From Oscillospiraceae bacterium (GTDB lineage: Bacteria > Bacillota_A > Clostridia > Oscillospirales > Oscillospiraceae): a DNA stretch of 6,575 bases. The DNA is taken from contig JAFTBL010000107.1 of the NCBI GenBank assembly GCA_017455225.1, forward strand, positions 1-6,575, in the 5' to 3' direction. Shown one piece after another: positions 5,683 through 6,575 of this stretch. Under the pieces are notes generated by a model. The model worked only from the letters and a program-made list of their open reading frames with translations. It did not search any database and was not told the origin of the DNA. Position numbers and translations under genes: made by a program. The first letter of the stretch is position 1; every line of letters begins with the position of its first letter.

Positions 5683-5711
5683 TTGCTTTTTCCCCGCCCT
5701 GCCCGTATAAT
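5683..5711 (+). promoter_or_regulatory. Predicted promoter of the permease leader
   Basis: A perfect TATAAT (5706-5711) is preceded after 17 bases by TTGCTT (5683-5688), which keeps only the TTG of the -35 consensus. The predicted start near 5718 is just upstream of the small leader frame. It is the best promoter I can find between bioY and the permease. Confidence 0.65.
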
Positions 5712-5726
5712 AAGCAAGAAAATTCG

Positions 5727-5735
5727 AGGAGGTGA
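5727..5735 (+). promoter_or_regulatory. Perfect Shine-Dalgarno of the small leader frame
   Basis: AGGAGGTGA lies 5 bases before the ATG at 5741. It is the strongest ribosome binding site in the window and argues that the 24-codon frame is translated. Confidence 0.75.
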
Positions 5736-5740
5736 GGGTC

Positions 5741-5815
5741 ATGACGCTGTGCAGCAGCCGCGGAAAAGTTTTTGCTCCCTCTATCTCCCTTTTCAGCTGT
5801 GAGTTTTCCTTTTGA
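5741..5815 (+). CDS. 24-residue putative leader peptide upstream of the uracil permease
   Basis: The frame encodes 24 residues, beginning MTLCSSRGKVFAP and ending CEFSF before TGA. I recognise no homologue. What supports translation is the ideal Shine-Dalgarno sequence and a promoter just upstream. The second half is encoded by T-rich DNA: runs of 5, 4, 4 and 4 Ts at 5769, 5790, 5804 and 5810, with 24 of 46 bases T between 5768 and 5813. This contrasts sharply with the GC-rich neighbours. Its stop codon is the first three bases of the terminator stem that follows. By analogy with the pyrBI leader of enteric bacteria, I infer that the act of translation matters, not the peptide: a ribosome close behind RNA polymerase would keep the terminator from folding. 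It could instead be an unrelated small protein or part of a small RNA. Confidence 0.55.
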   Translation: MTLCSSRGKVFAPSISLFSCEFSF

Positions 5816-5842
5816 CCGGTATTGTTACCGGTCATTTTTTTT
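5813..5842 (+). terminator. Intrinsic terminator / attenuator before the permease gene
   Basis: Perfect 9-bp arms TGACCGGTA (5813-5821) and TACCGGTCA (5826-5834) around the loop TTGT are followed by eight Ts (5835-5842). This is a textbook Rho-independent terminator on the plus strand. It ends any transcript from bioY or the leader promoter, 64 bases before the permease start. Its 5' arm begins with the leader frame's stop codon. Confidence 0.93.
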
Positions 5843-5906
5843 GCCCTCCGTTTTACTAATGGCAGCAATTAAAATGAACATATAAGAAGAAAGAGAGGAA
5901 ACACAC

Positions 5907-6575
5907 ATGAAACTCGTCTACGGCATCAAAGACAAGCCCAAGTTCGGGCAGACCGTCCTCTTCGCCCTGCAGCAGCTGCTGGCGATCATGGCGGCCACCA
6001 TCGCAGTCCCCTCCATCGTGGGCAACGGCATGAGCCAGACCGCCGCCCTGTTCGGCGCCGGCGTGGGTACGCTGGTGTACCTGCTGTTCACCAAGTTCAA
6101 AAGCCCGGTGTTCCTGGGCAGCTCCTTCGCCTTCCTGGGCTCCATGTTCGCGGCCTTCGGCGGCGCCGCCTCCGTGGAGATCGGCTACGCCGGACTGATC
6201 ATCGGCGCTCTGCTGGCGGGACTTGTGTACGTGATCATCGCGCTGGTGGTCAAGGCCGTGGGCGTGAAGTGGATCGACAAGCTGATGCCCGCCGTGGTCA
6301 TCGGCCCCACCGTGGCCATCATCGGACTGAGCCTGGCCGGCAACGCCGTGGGCGATCTGCTGGGCACCTCCGGTGCCGTGGAAAGCGGCGTGTCCACCTA
6401 CGTGTGCCTGATCTGCGGCCTCGTTACGCTGGCGGTGACCATGCTGTGCAGCGTGTTCGGCAAGAAGATGCTGAAGATGATCCCCTTCATCATCGGCATC
6501 CTGGCGGGCTATATCGTTGCCACCGTTTTCTACTTCATCGGCAAGGCTACGAATAACCCCGCCCTCATCGTCATC
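5907..6575 (+). CDS. uraA: NCS2-family uracil (uracil/xanthine) permease, N-terminal part (3' end outside window)
   Basis: This is the start of a nucleobase:cation symporter of the NCS2 family, which imports uracil or related bases across the cytoplasmic membrane. The first 223 residues are present; full proteins have about 410-450. Visible family features are LFALQQLLAIMAATIAVP (18-35), the substrate-site segment LGSSFAFLGS (70-79), and MPAVVIGPTVAIIGLSLA (127-144), all resembling the UraA/PyrP uracil branch. The conserved acidic residues of the later helices are outside the window, so uracil is preferred over xanthine by overall likeness only. The ATG follows GAGAGG by 8 bases. No good promoter lies between the terminator and the start, so expression probably requires read-through of the terminator at 5813-5842. 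A salvage role would match udk at the left end. Confidence 0.93.
   Translation, partial: MKLVYGIKDKPKFGQTVLFALQQLLAIMAATIAVPSIVGNGMSQTAALFGAGVGTLVYLLFTKFKSPVFLGSSFAFLGSMFAAFGGAASVEIGYAGLIIGALLAGLVYVIIALVVKAVGVKWIDKLMPAVVIGPTVAIIGLSLAGNAVGDLLGTSGAVESGVSTYVCLICGLVTLAVTMLCSVFGKKMLKMIPFIIGILAGYIVATVFYFIGKATNNPALIVI

Noticed and set aside
5074..5868. Open frame of 264 codons on the minus strand
   Set aside because: Antisense to bioY and the leader region, with a Gln/Arg/Ala-rich translation of no recognisable family.
5843..5906. PyrR-binding loop, purine riboswitch or separate promoter just before the permease
   Set aside because: AGAGAGG at 5890-5896 recalls part of a PyrR site but lies after the terminator, has no stem around it and is the ribosome site. 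No purine riboswitch core is visible. TATAAG at 5881 has no -35 box at a usable distance.
1..6575. CRISPR array, tRNA or rRNA genes
   Set aside because: No regularly spaced direct repeats, tRNA cloverleaf or rRNA signature was seen on either strand by eye.

Overview
The window looks like a piece of a GC-rich Firmicutes chromosome, most likely a gut clostridium of the Oscillospiraceae type. The reasons are very GC-rich codons, strong GGAGGTGA-type ribosome binding sites, an orphan cohesin-domain surface protein with CxxC repeats, and a BirA regulator with an N-terminal DNA-binding domain. This placement is inference from gene content and style; no marker gene is present.

Layout. Positions 2-316 (+) hold the C-terminal half of uridine kinase (udk). 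It is followed one base later by a three-helix membrane protein with a DUF218/YdcF domain (318-1070). A large GC-rich hairpin at 1190-1227 separates this pair from a convergent gene (1238-2605, -). That gene encodes a secreted, membrane-anchored protein with a cohesin-like domain, CxxC repeats and a C-terminal transmembrane segment. It has a near-consensus promoter, a structured leader and a clear ribosome binding site. Two copies of a 76-79 bp repeat, in opposite orientations (1090-1168 and 2763-2838), lie on either side of it. Each copy follows a gene's stop codon in that gene's direction.

The second half is built around biotin. birA (3972-4955, -) is followed by two short CHR-family transporter genes (3406-3975 and 2849-3409), each joined to the previous gene by an ATGA stop/start overlap. 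Divergent from birA is bioY (5098-5652, +), the biotin-binding component of an ECF transporter. The 142-bp gap between them holds two BirA-type operators with identical geometry: a perfect one (5062-5095) and a near-perfect one (5008-5041). They overlap the predicted promoters of both genes. Biotin status should therefore control bioY, birA itself and, by operon structure, the two CHR transporters.

The right end holds the start of an NCS2 uracil/xanthine-type permease (5907 to the window edge, +). Upstream is a promoter with a perfect TATAAT, a 24-codon reading frame with an ideal Shine-Dalgarno sequence and a run of T-rich tracts, and a perfect intrinsic terminator whose first stem bases are the small frame's stop codon. 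This arrangement resembles the UTP-sensing pyrBI attenuator of enteric bacteria and is the most interesting hypothesis in the window.
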